NCBI GenBank assembly: GCA_028751875.1 | Contig: CM054143.1 | Coordinates: forward strand, 62,286,667 to 62,350,666 | Origin: Rapana venosa | Taxonomy: Eukaryota > Mollusca > Gastropoda > Neogastropoda > Muricidae | DNA length: 64,000 nucleotides | Direction of reading: 5' to 3' | Shown: positions 1 through 9,737 of the stretch, one piece after another | How positions within the stretch are numbered: the stretch's first letter is position 1 | How the letters are laid out: each line of letters starts with the position of its first letter | Translations under genes and position numbers: made by a program | Notes under the pieces: model-generated | What the model was told of the DNA's origin: nothing | Databases searched by the model: none | The model's input: only the letters and a program-made list of their open reading frames with translations

Positions 1-33
1 CACACACGCACGCACAACGCACACACACACACA
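1..33. repeat. CA microsatellite at window start
   Basis: Imperfect (CA)n with some CG steps. Simple-sequence repeat; no coding content. Confidence 0.9.
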
Positions 34-149
34 GTAGACACTTCTGGATGATGGTAAGTGTCTGGCTGTAAGGTATCGTAGAGGGGGAAGCTTCAGTTAC
101 CTGTTGAACCTCCGAAGAGTGCTCATCCAGAAGCCGACACTGGACATAA

Positions 150-425
150 AGGTAAAGGCGTCCTATAACCTATGTCGTCGTAGGGGAGCGAGGCATCCAG
201 GGACCAGCATATTGAGGGCGGCGCCCATCTCCCTCGCTGCTGCTGCTTTACCTTCCCTGACCCTAAAGAGGCAGGTACCCGGGTAAGCTGGGTGAACTTG
301 GGGAACTGTACTGAAGCCAAAGCGCGCAAACGTCACCTATCCACTTGGTAACAACGCTCGATGCTGTTTAACATTGGCTTGGGGAAACGAGAGCTTTGAC
401 CACTGAGCTATCCCGTCCCTGACAC
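150..425 (-). mobile_element. tRNA-derived SINE, family 2 (antisense)
   Basis: Read on the minus strand the element begins near 420 with GGGATAGCTCAGTGGTC, which carries a textbook RNA polymerase III A box (TAGCTCAGTGG). About 260 bp of shared body follow. Three further copies in the same orientation lie at 2910-3225, 39220-39435 and 42065-42365. The B box is degenerate in this copy. Copy number and the A box support a SINE rather than a functional tRNA gene; no cloverleaf can be drawn through the body. Confidence 0.65.
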
Positions 426-719
426 TCGACAGGAACCTTTACAATTACTCAAATGCTGTCATTGAAATATCTCATCTTCGAAGGGTTTTGTTTGTTTGCT
501 GTGTTTTGAATCTTTGAAAAAAACCCACCATAATGATGAAAAACTTTTAAGTGGTTAACTTCCCTTGTTTTTGTCCAACCCCATAATACACACTGATGAT
601 ATTAAATAACTTGCACCCTCTTAAAAAGAGAGAAGAAAAATTCATGGGGAGCAGGATGCCTATGTGGAAAGGAATTGAAAAAAATTCAACGGCAAACTCC
701 TGACCAGAAATAAGTACTC

Positions 720-960
720 CGTCTTACGGGGTCGATCCGTATTATTAGTTTACAGGGTTGACCCAGAATACTTATTTTTAATGGTCTGATCGAGTAAAAA
801 GTCTACGTGTTACGTGGTCTGACCCAGTATAAAGTACTCACAGTCTTCGTGGTCTGATCCATATATAAGTCTCCATCTTACAGTGGCTGATCCAGTATGA
901 ATACTCACGTGTTACAGTGGTCTATCCAGTATAGAAGTATCACGGTTACAGTGGCCCCCA
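720..960. repeat. Minisatellite, ~35-bp unit (short allele)
   Basis: Tandem units read roughly 'tacagtggtctgacccagta' followed by 'taagtactcac', with substitutions and indels. About seven units are present. The matching array at 39875-40610 is about three times longer, so the locus varies in copy number between the two copies of the 3.7-kb segment. Confidence 0.75.
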
Positions 961-1114
961 GGGGGGGGGAGTCAGGTGCAAATACGGCGTGTGCCGAAAG
1001 CTGGGACCTAGGGCTGGGCGTGTGTTGAATGTTTTGTTGTTGTTTTTTTTGGTTAAGTCCTTTCATATTGGTGTAAGGAACCCCTGCATTCAAACCAACA
1101 TCCCTCTCCATGTA

Positions 1115-1190
1115 TACTATTATCTTTTAATCTATCTATCTATTATCTATTTCTATCTATCTATTCTATCTATCTCTAATGTAGTATATT
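1115..1190. repeat. (TATC)n microsatellite
   Basis: Imperfect CTAT/TATC repeats in AT-rich sequence. The equivalent position in the second copy of the segment (40810-40850) also carries (CTAT)n. Confidence 0.7.
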
Positions 1191-2429
1191 TATATTCTCA
1201 AAACTATTCAGTGAGGCTTATGGGGAAGAATAATAATCCAGCAATGTTTATGCTGCGAATCTAAAAAAATTTTCTAAACAGGGGAATTTTATGAATATCT
1301 TTCCCTTTCCCCTTTTAAAAACAGGTCAGTTGGGGTCGAAATAAACAAAAAGGTGGATTGAAAGAGATTGGAAAACAAATGTTGGGCTGCCCCAAGTCTG
1401 TTTTCAGCTGCTGGTGGTCTGTAACCCGGGCAGACACTGGTCAGGTAGTGTAGAAACTAAGTCCCAAAGCCCATGGATGTATTATGTTTGAACTTTTTGG
1501 GGAAATTGTCTTCACCGGCAACCTTAGAAACAACCTGACTCTCTTTAAAAGGGGGGGGGGAAATCATCTAAGTCGGGTTTGGCTCCCTTTAAGTGGGAGG
1601 TCCTTAAAAAAGAATGACAATCGTAACTTCTCATCCAGTGGTTTTACAGTTTCACATGTTCAAGGTGGGATGAATGAACAGAGGCATATTCTGGGTGCCC
1701 CTTTGGGTGTTAAGTGGGGAACGCCCGACAACAACAACATAGAAACAACTTTTTTTCTCCGTGGTTCTTTTTTTTCCCCCCTGTTTTTTTTCGGACTACC
1801 TTTGGGATTTTCGCTTGGGAACATTCAAGTCCTCGGGTAAGCCAAGCAAGGGACCTCGGATAAAAATTCCCATTTTTTTTTTGTAAACTTTTTTAAGCCC
1901 CTTTTTGAGTTCACAGCATACGAAAGACCCACAGCCCCGAGACACCCGGTGCCTCACAAATGAGAACAGGCTATGAAAAAAATTTTAAAAACACATATTT
2001 TGACAAAGAATAAATAACTCCAAAAAAAATTTAAAAAATATATGGGGACTTTTCAAAAAACTTTGACAAAAAATTTCAAAAACTGCTCCTAAAAAAAAAT
2101 GGTAGGAGTATTAAAAAAGGGAAATTGATACTCTTCAAAAATGCATGTAGCGGTTTTCATTCTGCCAATCAAACAGAAACAGTGTTTATGAAACGCATTA
2201 TAAAAGTGTTTTATTTTCTTTTTTACTATTGGGTTTTTCCTTTGCGCTGTGCTGCACTGCCCTTCTTCTGTGCCTTATTTTGTTTTTTATTAATCGGGAT
2301 ATCTTCCTTACCCCCACCTTCTTTTTCCCCCATTTTTTTTCTTTCTCGAATTTTCTTTTTTTCTTTCCTCTTCTTGTCATTTTTTTTTCTTTTCCCCCGT
2401 TAGCCCTCCATTTCTTTTCTTTTATCCCT

Positions 2430-2903
2430 TTTAATAATAATAATAAAATAATAATGTAAGGAATTTTAAGCGCTGAATCTTTTAAAACAAAAAAAATCAA
2501 AGCGCTCAGATTTTATTTTATACCACTTTTTCACGGCAGATTTTTTCCCCTGAAATTCGGGCTGCTCTCCCCGGGGGAGCGGGGAGAGCGCGTCGCCACA
2601 AGCGCTGCGCCCCTTTTTTTTTTTTTTCAGTCTGAACTGTATTTGTTTCCCCATCAGAGTGGCTTTTTTCTAAGAATTTGCCGGGACAACCTTTTTGTTG
2701 CCGTGGTTCTTTTTCGTGCGCTAAAAAATTACGTTAACACCGGGACTCGGTTTTTCTCTCATCCCAAAGACTACGCCCAGACCACCACCATGGGTTTAAA
2801 GGATGGGGGAAAAAATTTCGGTCCAAAAAGGGGGGGAGAACCGCCGCAACTCAGACCCCGGGCTTTTCCTTTTGACGGGGGGCGTTACCTCAGACCACCC
2901 ATC
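2430..2903 (-). mobile_element. tRNA-derived SINE, family 1 (antisense, near full length)
   Basis: The reverse complement aligns along its length with the SINE at 24712-25213. It has the same tRNA-like head ('ggtctgaggtaacgcc'), the same central 'ggtggtctgggcg' and 'cggcaacaa' blocks, an internal A-rich run, the 'gtggcgacgcgctctc' to 'gagcagcccgaatttca' block, and an (ATT)n tail at 2430-2457. It interrupts the 3.7-kb segment: the second copy lacks it near 42055, so this is a presence/absence insertion. Only A/B-box remnants are visible, so it is probably inactive. Confidence 0.75.
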
Positions 2904-2909
2904 CCACAC

Positions 2910-3225
2910 TTCTTTTCTGCCACCCCTAAAAGGCAAAGTTAAAGGTGTCCCCCCCAAAACCCATTGGTCGTAGGGGAGCAGGGGATCAGGGACCTCATCT
3001 TCTCTACGGGCCCGCATAATTATTTAAGGTGGCGCCCTCCCTCTCCCCGTGCTTTACTCCCCGACCCCAAAAGGGCAGGGACCCATTTAAGCTATATGAA
3101 CTGGGGACTGTACTGAAGTAAGGGCGTAAATGGGCACCCATCTACTTTGGGAACAACATGCTTTAATGGGGTTGGGGAAAAGGAGGTGCTCGACCCCTGA
3201 GCTATCCCTTACCCTTCCCCCACTC
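2910..3225 (-). mobile_element. tRNA-derived SINE, family 2 (antisense)
   Basis: Second antisense copy of the element at 150-425. The minus strand reads GGGATAGCTCAGGGGTCGAG near 3200, keeping the A box and showing a GGTCGAGC element downstream. It abuts the family-1 SINE at 2430-2903. Confidence 0.6.
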
Positions 3226-3745
3226 AAATCAAACCCAAAGTCTGTTTTTTTTTTTGTTGTTTTTGTTTTTGAGGAAAAGAAAACAGACGATGAGCGGGGG
3301 GTCCCGAAAGAAGCGTGCCTGTTGTTCAGCGGAGGAGTTCTCCTGGGGGCTCGGCGGATCATGATGCCCGGGTGGGGCTTGTCTTCAAGGACAAGATCAA
3401 GGGTGGGGTCACCTGGTTTCTCCTCACTGTGGTGACGGTGTTGCTTTCTGATAATGAAAAGTTTAATTGAAAATTTTGAATTTTGTGTTTTGTTGTGATG
3501 ACTTCATTGTGCCATTGAAAAAAAGGAAAAAAGCCCAAACACCACTTGGGATTTTTCATAATTTTTATGATTAAAAAAGAAATATTGAGTCTGAATGGAG
3601 TGCCAGAGAAGAAAAAGATGATGCAACACCAAAGCAGCACAGATACAAACAAACAAACAAAACGAAACGAAGCAAAAAGTATTTCACGGGGTAAAGACTA
3701 AGTACGAAAGACTTCATTTTTTTCTCCGCCTGGGGAAAAAAAAAG

Positions 3746-4245
3746 NNNNNNNNNNNNNNNNNNNNNNNNNNNNNNNNNNNNNNNNNNNNNNNNNNNNNNN
3801 NNNNNNNNNNNNNNNNNNNNNNNNNNNNNNNNNNNNNNNNNNNNNNNNNNNNNNNNNNNNNNNNNNNNNNNNNNNNNNNNNNNNNNNNNNNNNNNNNNNN
3901 NNNNNNNNNNNNNNNNNNNNNNNNNNNNNNNNNNNNNNNNNNNNNNNNNNNNNNNNNNNNNNNNNNNNNNNNNNNNNNNNNNNNNNNNNNNNNNNNNNNN
4001 NNNNNNNNNNNNNNNNNNNNNNNNNNNNNNNNNNNNNNNNNNNNNNNNNNNNNNNNNNNNNNNNNNNNNNNNNNNNNNNNNNNNNNNNNNNNNNNNNNNN
4101 NNNNNNNNNNNNNNNNNNNNNNNNNNNNNNNNNNNNNNNNNNNNNNNNNNNNNNNNNNNNNNNNNNNNNNNNNNNNNNNNNNNNNNNNNNNNNNNNNNNN
4201 NNNNNNNNNNNNNNNNNNNNNNNNNNNNNNNNNNNNNNNNNNNNN
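3746..4245. other. Assembly gap (500 N)
   Basis: Exactly 500 N, the same length as the gap at 59631-60130, so this is a fixed-size scaffold gap of unknown true length. The left flank is an A-run. The equivalent point of the second copy (about 42860) runs into a long AAG/AAAG repeat, which probably explains why assembly stopped here. Confidence 0.99.
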
Positions 4246-4289
4246 TTTCCAATCCGAGGTTCACCAATTGTGAGGTTTTGCGTGTGCCA

Positions 4290-4480
4290 CAATTGTTGAC
4301 CACCATGAAGATAACTGCATCCTGACTATGGGGATATGTGCTGGCAAGATCACTGCCAGAATCATCGCATTGCCTAGCTCAACGTCAACTCCATAACCTC
4401 TGAATACAGAGACTCATCAAAGCCTGGATCTGCCCAGATGCCTGCTGTACGAACGACCTGCCTACAGGTGGCAACAGAGA
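4290..4480 (+). pseudogene. Short fragment of a LINE reverse transcriptase
   Basis: Frame-broken translation gives pieces resembling the LINE segment between RT motifs 1 and 2: 'GKITARIIA', then 'NSITSEYRDSSKPGS', as in the block following 'NYRGIS' of invertebrate non-LTR RTs. No open frame spans it. It sits between the gap and the stray zinc-finger fragment. It is a small degenerate scrap and could be a chance resemblance in part. Confidence 0.35.
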
Positions 4481-4550
4481 CATGTATCAGGGTCGGTCAG
4501 TCAGCCAAAGCCATGGTACCACATCCTCCCCTGTTATGACGGCCCCTCTC

Positions 4551-4607
4551 TGTGTGAAGGTCTCCCCGACCTGCTTGTCCTCCATGACGATGAAGCTGTG
4601 CAGCAGG
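4551..4607 (-). pseudogene. Stray 55-bp copy of the zinc-finger gene's last exon
   Basis: This stretch is nearly identical to 6777-6832 inside the terminal exon of the C2H2 gene. Translated on the minus strand it gives LHSFIVMED...GETFTQ in the same frame, with three changed residues between. It lies about 2 kb beyond that gene's stop codon on the same strand. Downstream the frame stays open for about 20 codons. It may be a partial duplication, or a relic of an alternative terminal exon: the bases before it (ctgctgcacag) could serve as a weak acceptor. Confidence 0.6.
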
Positions 4608-4702
4608 AATGTGTCAGAGCTAGAGGTGTAGCATCAAACCAAAGGGATAAATATATCAGGATGTGAATGTCACAGGCTTAGTCAAAACACACAGTGTTAG
4701 CT

Positions 4703-4706
4703 TTAA
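4703..4706. repeat. Left TTAA target site of piggyBac element
   Basis: TTAA directly precedes the CCCTTT terminus at 4707 and is matched by TTAA at 6172-6175. This is the canonical piggyBac target duplication. Confidence 0.85.
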
Positions 4707-6171
4707 CCCTTTCCCATTTTTACCTGCCGTAGCCCGCCGCTGCCCGCTTTCCCGCATCTATTTATACCCGCCGCAGCCCGCTGGATGTCATTTCAGCCTA
4801 GTGGGGAATTTCCCTCATGCACTAAGCTCTACCTAGTACACGCACACTATAAATGAACATTCTACTGGGGTCAGCATAAATAAGGAAGGAATGGGCACCA
4901 AATTCAATGCTACACAGCCTCCCATTCACAAGAAATTGGCCAGTGACTGGCTTTGTCTTTCCCACGCTTTCTTGTAGCTAAAAATGGCAGCAAAGATTGA
5001 GCATACGATTTGGGAGGAATATACTGATGTGGAAATTGAAGCTATTTTGGCTCAAGTGGAACAGTTCGAAAGAGAATAAAATGTTGAATCCGATGTTGAA
5101 GTAGATGTAGAACAAAGAGATCATGAAATAGGAGAAGGTAGTGAGTCGGAAAGTGATGCTGAGGATAACATTCCATTGGCTTCATAGCAGACGACATGGC
5201 GCGGCGCACAAGTGCCTTGCACAGTGCAAGACTTCACGCTGCAGACTGGGCCGGCACAAACTCTCCCACTGAATGCCAAGCCCTTAGATTACTTTGTTTT
5301 GTTTGTGCCCCAACTTTTTTTTCAAACTGTAGCAGATGAAACTAACAATTATGCCAGGCAAACGATCGCCGTGAAAGGCTTAGCCATAGATCCATTATGG
5401 ACAGAAACAACACCTGAGGAAATTAGAGCTTACCTGTCAGTTTTGATTGTGATGGGGATCAAGCGTTTGCCAAGCCTTCATCTCTACTGGTCTACTGATT
5501 TGAGATTTTCTGAGTCACAGATCAGTAATATTATGACGAAAACCAGATTTCTCAAAATTAATCAGTATTTTCACCTCCAAAACACACCAACACACCTGGA
5601 CGCGACACTGGGCTGTGACACCTGCATTGTAACAGCCATGTAACTGGCTATTGGTGAAGGACACACTAGTGTCTTTGTAAATAGTAGGCGTGAGCATATA
5701 TTTGTAAATAATGTATATATGCGCATTAGTCAACGTCTTTTTCAATATGTTTGAATACTTTCCACGCAGAAAATGTAGACTTGGTGACAGTCCTTTTGTG
5801 ACAAGTGTGAATGGTCAATTGGATTACCATGACGGTGGATGCGATGGAGGACACATTCAGGCAGGACCACACTTTTTAAAAAAATCACATACGTATATTG
5901 CGCATGTTAGAGGGTAGTTGTACACTAACAGCATGATGTCACTGCAATGTTACCTGTATTTGGTGACAAAGAGGGGACAGCAGCACGACACATGTAGGTA
6001 GGACACAAAGTATGACATCATATGAATACTTTGGCCAAATATGACTGCTCTGCGAACAATGGTAACTGTACAGCACTATGCGTACTTGAGATACCTTATT
6101 CTCTTAAAAAACTGCGTAAATTTTCGAATACTACAGAGAGTTTCTCTGTAAGAAATGCGAATGGTAAAGGG
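4707..6171 (+). mobile_element. piggyBac-family DNA transposon, internally deleted
   Basis: The element is flanked by TTAA on both sides. The left end starts CCCTTTCCCATTTTTAC and the right end, read inward, starts CCCTTTACCATTCGC, so terminal inverted repeats share CCCTTTNCCATT. It is 1465 bp, too short for an intact piggyBac transposase (usually about 550-600 codons). It encodes only the N-terminal part at 4984-5643; the catalytic aspartate region and Cys-rich tail are absent. The left subterminal region has repeated 'gcccgccgc'/'gcccgct' motifs at 4730-4785. The precise TTAA borders indicate real transposition. Any mobility now would need transposase supplied in trans. Confidence 0.88.
4984..5643 (+). 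pseudogene. piggyBac transposase, N-terminal remnant
   Basis: One continuous frame runs from the ATG at 4984 to the TAA at 5641-5643, broken by in-frame stops at 5077-5079 (TAA) and 5185-5187 (TAG). Residues 1-70 are acidic with many Glu/Asp, as in PGBD4-like transposase N-termini. From about 5280 the translation matches the start of the piggyBac DDE domain (DDE_Tnp_1_7): an 'LFFQTVADETNNYA'-type block, then a 'TPEEIRAYLSVLIVMGIKRLP' block and a 'FLKINQYFHL' block. The family's catalytic DDD residues lie further on and are not encoded. The protein is about 220 residues if stops are ignored, under half of normal. It is clearly non-functional as a transposase. Confidence 0.85.
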
Positions 6172-6175
6172 TTAA
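6172..6175. repeat. Right TTAA target site of piggyBac element
   Basis: TTAA immediately follows the right terminus (inward CCCTTTACCATT), pairing with 4703-4706. Confidence 0.85.
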
Positions 6176-6561
6176 GAAAAGACATCATGATCAGTGGCAG
6201 TGCACACATCAACTCATGCCTGACTGATGATGCTGGAGGCATGGGAATAATGATGATAACCTCGCTGAGCTAACAAAAAACCAAAACCACTTTAGCCATG
6301 AGTAATGTATTGCAACAGAAACAGAAACATTACGTTTGTTTCCCCCCACACACCATTTCATATTTTAAGCTGACAATGATAGGCAGCAGTTACTGTTTAT
6401 TAAAAAACTGTGTACCTCTGAGATGTAGTAACTGTGATTATTTACACACAATACCAATATAAACATACCACTGCTGACTATTCCTGCCAGTCCTCAGACT
6501 TGGCCTTTGACCAGATCAATGCAGCCTGTTCACCACCCGGCAGATAAACAATGTAGCAGCT
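6176..6561 (-). other. Probable 3' UTR of the C2H2 zinc-finger gene
   Basis: Non-coding sequence just beyond the stop codon of the zinc-finger gene on the minus strand. It contains one AATAAA hexamer (6396-6401 on the plus strand reads TTTATT). The UTR probably ends shortly past that, so much of 6176-6380 is likely intergenic. No other feature seen here. Confidence 0.45.
6396..6401 (-). promoter_or_regulatory. Candidate polyadenylation signal AATAAA
   Basis: AATAAA on the minus strand about 160 bases beyond the zinc-finger stop codon at 6562-6564. It is a plausible distance for a terminal exon, but the site rests on the hexamer only. Confidence 0.45.
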
Positions 6562-7801
6562 TCAGACAGATGAGTTTGCATTGTCCTGTGCACTGTCGGC
6601 GGCCATCACCAACACTTTTTCTATGGCCTGTTCTTCCTCCGACGCTTTCATACCCGTCCTCACTTCCACCTTCACCGAGTCCACCGACTGTGCCTCCACG
6701 CACTCCTTCATGCCCGCACCCTCCACCTCCACCTCCACCTGTCCTTCTATCATGCCCTCCACCACACCCTCCCCTGCCTGTGTGAAGGTCTCCCCGCCCT
6801 GACTGTCCTCCATGACGATGAAGCTGTGCAGCACGCTCTCCAGCTTCCCCCCCACGCCGCCACTGGACGACCCCTTCTCCAACACCTGCAGCCCTGCCGC
6901 TGCATCCGTTCCCTTGGCAACAGCACTGACCTCTTGAGGAACCTGGCTGAAGTCGGCGTGCTGCACAGCAGCAGTGGCGGCGGCTTGAGGCCCCTCCGCC
7001 ATGGCCACCCCCCCCTCCTCCTCCCCCTCCTCCTCCCCTTCCTGGCTGCAGGCTTCTGCAGGGCTGGCCGCCGCCGCCGCCTCCTCCACCGCCGCTTCTT
7101 CCATCTCGTCCTCCGCTACGCTGCGGAAGTCCACGATGACGGGCTGGGTGGAGGAGGGCTGCGTGGCCAGGACCTGGGGCGCCTGGAAGGTGATGGAGTA
7201 GGAGGACAGGATGCCCGTCACCGGCTGCAGCGAGGGCAGAACCGTGGACTGCACGCCGTTGGCCAGCTGGGCCGTGTAGCTCAGCCCGTCGATGTGACTG
7301 CCGATGTTGAGCGCCGAGTAGATGAGCTGGTTGGCGTCCACCCCAGAGTGCACCAGCTGGGGGATGGCGTTGAGCTTGTCGATGTCCTCTTTGTTGGCGT
7401 GCAGCTCGCCGCTGTCCGTCTTCTTCACCTGCAGCTGGAACTGCACGGGCTCTTCGGGGATGATGGCCACGCTGTTGGCCACGCCGTCGATGGTGATGGT
7501 CATGGAGGTCTGGGGGGCCGGGTCCAGGTCCAGCTTTGTGGTGGGTATCAGACCGTTGCGGTGGTCCTCGGTGTGGTTGTCGTAGATCTGTTTGTTGACG
7601 GTGAGGAACTTGCACAGGTTGCAGGTGTAGACCACGCCCTCTGCATTGGGGTGCTTGTTGCGCATGTGCGTCTTGAGGGAGATGGTCTGGATGCAGGTGT
7701 AGGAACACAGCTGGCACTTGTACTGACGCTGCCCTGTGTGTCGCATCTTGTGGCGTCGTAAGGAGTTGTGGTCACCGGTAGCATAGGGGCACACGTCACA
7801 T
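6562..7801 (-). CDS. C2H2 zinc-finger protein, coding exon 4 (terminal)
   Basis: The exon starts after a tttcag acceptor (AG at 7803-7802), enters in the phase left by exon 3 (AA + A = Lys), and ends at the stop 6562-6564. It encodes the last three of eleven fingers: CDVCPYATGDHNSLRRHKMRH, CQLCSYTC..LKTHMRNKH and CNLCKF..YDNHTEDH, all C-x2-C with H-x3/5-H and the first joined by a TGQR-type linker. A roughly 300-residue tail follows. It contains a Glu/Ala-rich stretch around 7000-7120 (encoded by GAG/GCC runs), then Gly/Ser and Glu/Val-rich sequence, with no further fingers. The exon is GC-rich against AT-rich introns. The product is a probable nuclear DNA-binding regulator. It resembles ZFP64-like multi-finger proteins, but I cannot assign orthology. 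Confidence 0.88.
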
Positions 7802-8356
7802 CTGAAATATCAAAAGTAAAAGTCAGTGACGTATTGATCTGTCTGCAATATTACTTTAGGCTTCTGTAATAGTCTGAGGCATAATACTTGACTGCTATTT
7901 TACACTTTGATTCATGCTGATTCATATCTCATGTATCTTTCCCTTTTTGGGTAAATTAAAACTCTTACATGACAGACAGAACTCAAATTCTGAAGTTGTT
8001 TGTGAAACTGACAGATAATTCTTTCTTTCTGACACCCATAACTCAAATCCAATTCAATCATACTGTTTATAGCCCAACCACAAAGGCCACATCTGGACTG
8101 TCAATTCATTAAAATTGTTATCTTAGATTAAAACTGTGCAACTATACACAGATTAAAACAAGATTAAAACCAAAACTCAGTTGGTTTGGAGTGAACGTGA
8201 CTGCTTGAGTCTTAAAAGATGTTCACTCATGCAGTGAAGAAATTTCATCAGACAGATCTTTCTAAGCTTTCTCTATTCCATAAAAACAAAACACAAATTA
8301 CAAAAACAGACACTCAACTCCCCCCCCCCCCCCCCCCCCAAAGTCACTCTACTCAC
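7802..8356 (-). other. Intron 3 of the zinc-finger gene
   Basis: 555-bp GT..AG intron: donor gtgagt begins at 8356 on the minus strand, acceptor tttcag ends at 7802. The only notable content is a 20-base C run at 8320-8339 close to the donor. Confidence 0.85.
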
Positions 8357-8722
8357 TTGAAAGGCTTCTCTCCGGTGTGCGTGCGTTCATGGAGGACCAG
8401 CATGGCTTTCCAGGCGGTGGTGTGGCCACAGTACTGGCACTTGAAGGGCTTGTTCTGCCCATGCACCGCCTCCACGTGCTTCTTCAGGCACTTGCTGTTG
8501 GCAAACGTCCGCTTGCAGACGTCGCACGTCTTGTTGGAGAACCACCTCTCCCGGCCGGTGCGCTGGTGCTCGGCGTGGATGATCTGGTGGTTCTTCATCT
8601 GGCTGAGCTGCTTGAAGCCCTTGCCGCACACATCGCAGGTGTAGGGGCGGTGCTCGCTGTGGATCTCCCGGTGCACGCCCAGCTTGTGCAGAGTGTCCGT
8701 CTTATAGTCGCATCACGTCACA
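8357..8722 (-). CDS. C2H2 zinc-finger protein, coding exon 3 (one-base frameshift)
   Basis: Acceptor ttgccag|TGT at 8723, donor AA|gtgagt at 8356. It encodes fingers 5-8 and the start of 9: finger 5 begins (FQ)CDVC across the exon 2/3 junction, then CDVCGKGFKQLSQMKNHQIIH, CDVCKRTFANSKCLKKHVEAVH and CQYCGHTTAWKAMLVLHERTH, ending in the consensus linker THTGEKPFK. An extra base (A on the minus strand, at 8713) after codon 3 breaks finger 5 and brings a TGA into frame. Removing it gives a perfect CDVCDYKT finger. Everything else is intact, so a sequencing or assembly error is likelier than gene death. Confidence 0.85.
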
Positions 8723-9527
8723 CTGGCAACATAGGTCAAGTCAATGCAAGTCATCAAAACAAAGAACAGATACAACACCCCCCCATACCCCCCCCCCCTC
8801 CCTTTTTAGCGGATAACTCCCTTGCCCCCTTTTTTTTTTGTGAGTGGCTAAATGATTACTCCTTTTCTTCAACTAAGTGTTTTTCTTCATGAAGTACTGC
8901 CAAACTTGATCTGTTGCAGCCTTGACCAAGGACTTGCTGAGAAATGTTTAGGGCATGGCACTGAATTTTTCATACCATGTCTTGAGCTACATGGAGAAAG
9001 ATGGGCTGCGCCAAGTTCAACTTTCCAGAGAGACAAACAGACAGACAGACAGACACACAGAGACAGTGAGACAGAGACAGAGAGAGAACAATAAAGAAGA
9101 TTTATTCCATAAGGCCATAGCCCCATTGGAAGGGGGTAATTACAAATATGAGCAACATGAATAATTTATCATACCTAGCCAATCACAAACATACACACAA
9201 CATATTGTTATATTTAAACATAATGTGGGTGAGGACTATTTCCTTTACCCAACCAAACAAGTTCGTCATTTGAAAGATTAAGAAACAGCAAGGTTATGAA
9301 TAATGGTCTGATTTCATGACATCAAAAGCAAAACTAACCGATGAAACATAGATTTTCTGTAATACTTCATAGGGATATAATGATAGAGAAAGAGACAGAG
9401 ACAGAGAGACAGACAAAGACAGAGATAGACAGAGAACTAACAAGAAAAACAATTTGAAGGGGGCGTGTGCATGCATGCATCCGTGCATGCATGTGTGTGT
9501 ACTGTACCCAAACACCACAGAGCTAAC
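8723..9527 (-). other. Intron 2 of the zinc-finger gene
   Basis: 805-bp GT..AG intron (donor gttagc at 9527, acceptor gccag at 8723). It contains C-runs at 8780-8802, a purine-rich (GACA)n/(GA)n tract at 9036-9090 and a second one at 9385-9435. No coding sequence seen. Confidence 0.85.
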
Positions 9528-9737
9528 CTGAAACATGTCGCAGTCCACTTTATGGGCGCGGAAGAGGTGGATGCGCAGCGCCTTCCAGAACTGAAAGGCT
9601 TCCAGGCAGTGGATGCAGGTGAAGGCATCGTCCTCCTTGTTGTGGCACCGGTGATGGATGTCCAGCGACTCCTGCGACCGGAACTTGGTGGGGCAGCCCA
9701 TGTAGCTGCACTCCAGGGGGTAGCTCTCCTTCACCAC
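9528..9737 (-). CDS. C2H2 zinc-finger protein, coding exon 2
   Basis: A 210-bp exon (70 codons), phase 0 at both ends: acceptor ctgcag|GTG at 9738, donor CAG|gttagc at 9527. It encodes finger 3, CSYMGCPTKF..LDIHHRCH (C-x4-C, an atypical spacing), and finger 4, CIHCLEAFQFWKALRIHLFRAH. The last residues MFQ lead directly into the CDVC of finger 5 in exon 3, which confirms the splice junction. No frameshift seen. Confidence 0.87.

Larger units (their letters stand above)
45..3745. repeat. Copy 1 of a 3.7-kb repeated segment
   Basis: This whole stretch can be followed in the same order at 39120-42860. Anchor pairs I matched by eye are 160-420 with 39225-39435, 840-1050 with 40500-40715, 1380-1740 with 41045-41400, 1930-1990 with 41575-41650, 2910-3430 with 42065-42555 and 3620-3715 with 42740-42845. 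It holds SINE copies, a minisatellite and AT-rich filler, with no convincing gene. It ends in an A-rich run at the 500-N gap. It could be an allele assembled twice or a genuine duplication. Divergence includes many homopolymer-length differences, which suggests base-calling noise on top of true change. Confidence 0.8.

Noticed and set aside
160..3225. Long terminal repeats of an LTR retrotransposon (direct repeats at 150-425 and 2910-3225)
   Set aside because: No gag/pol, primer-binding site or TG..CA ends between or at the repeats; the A box makes them SINE copies.
3698..4306. ORFs of about 200 codons across the first gap
   Set aside because: They consist of N; no information.
6530..7761. 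Long ORFs antisense to, or out of frame with, the zinc-finger terminal exon (minus 6530-7717; plus 6826-7761)
   Set aside because: Shadow frames caused by high GC at third positions of the real exon; Arg/His/Gly/Pro-rich with no domain.
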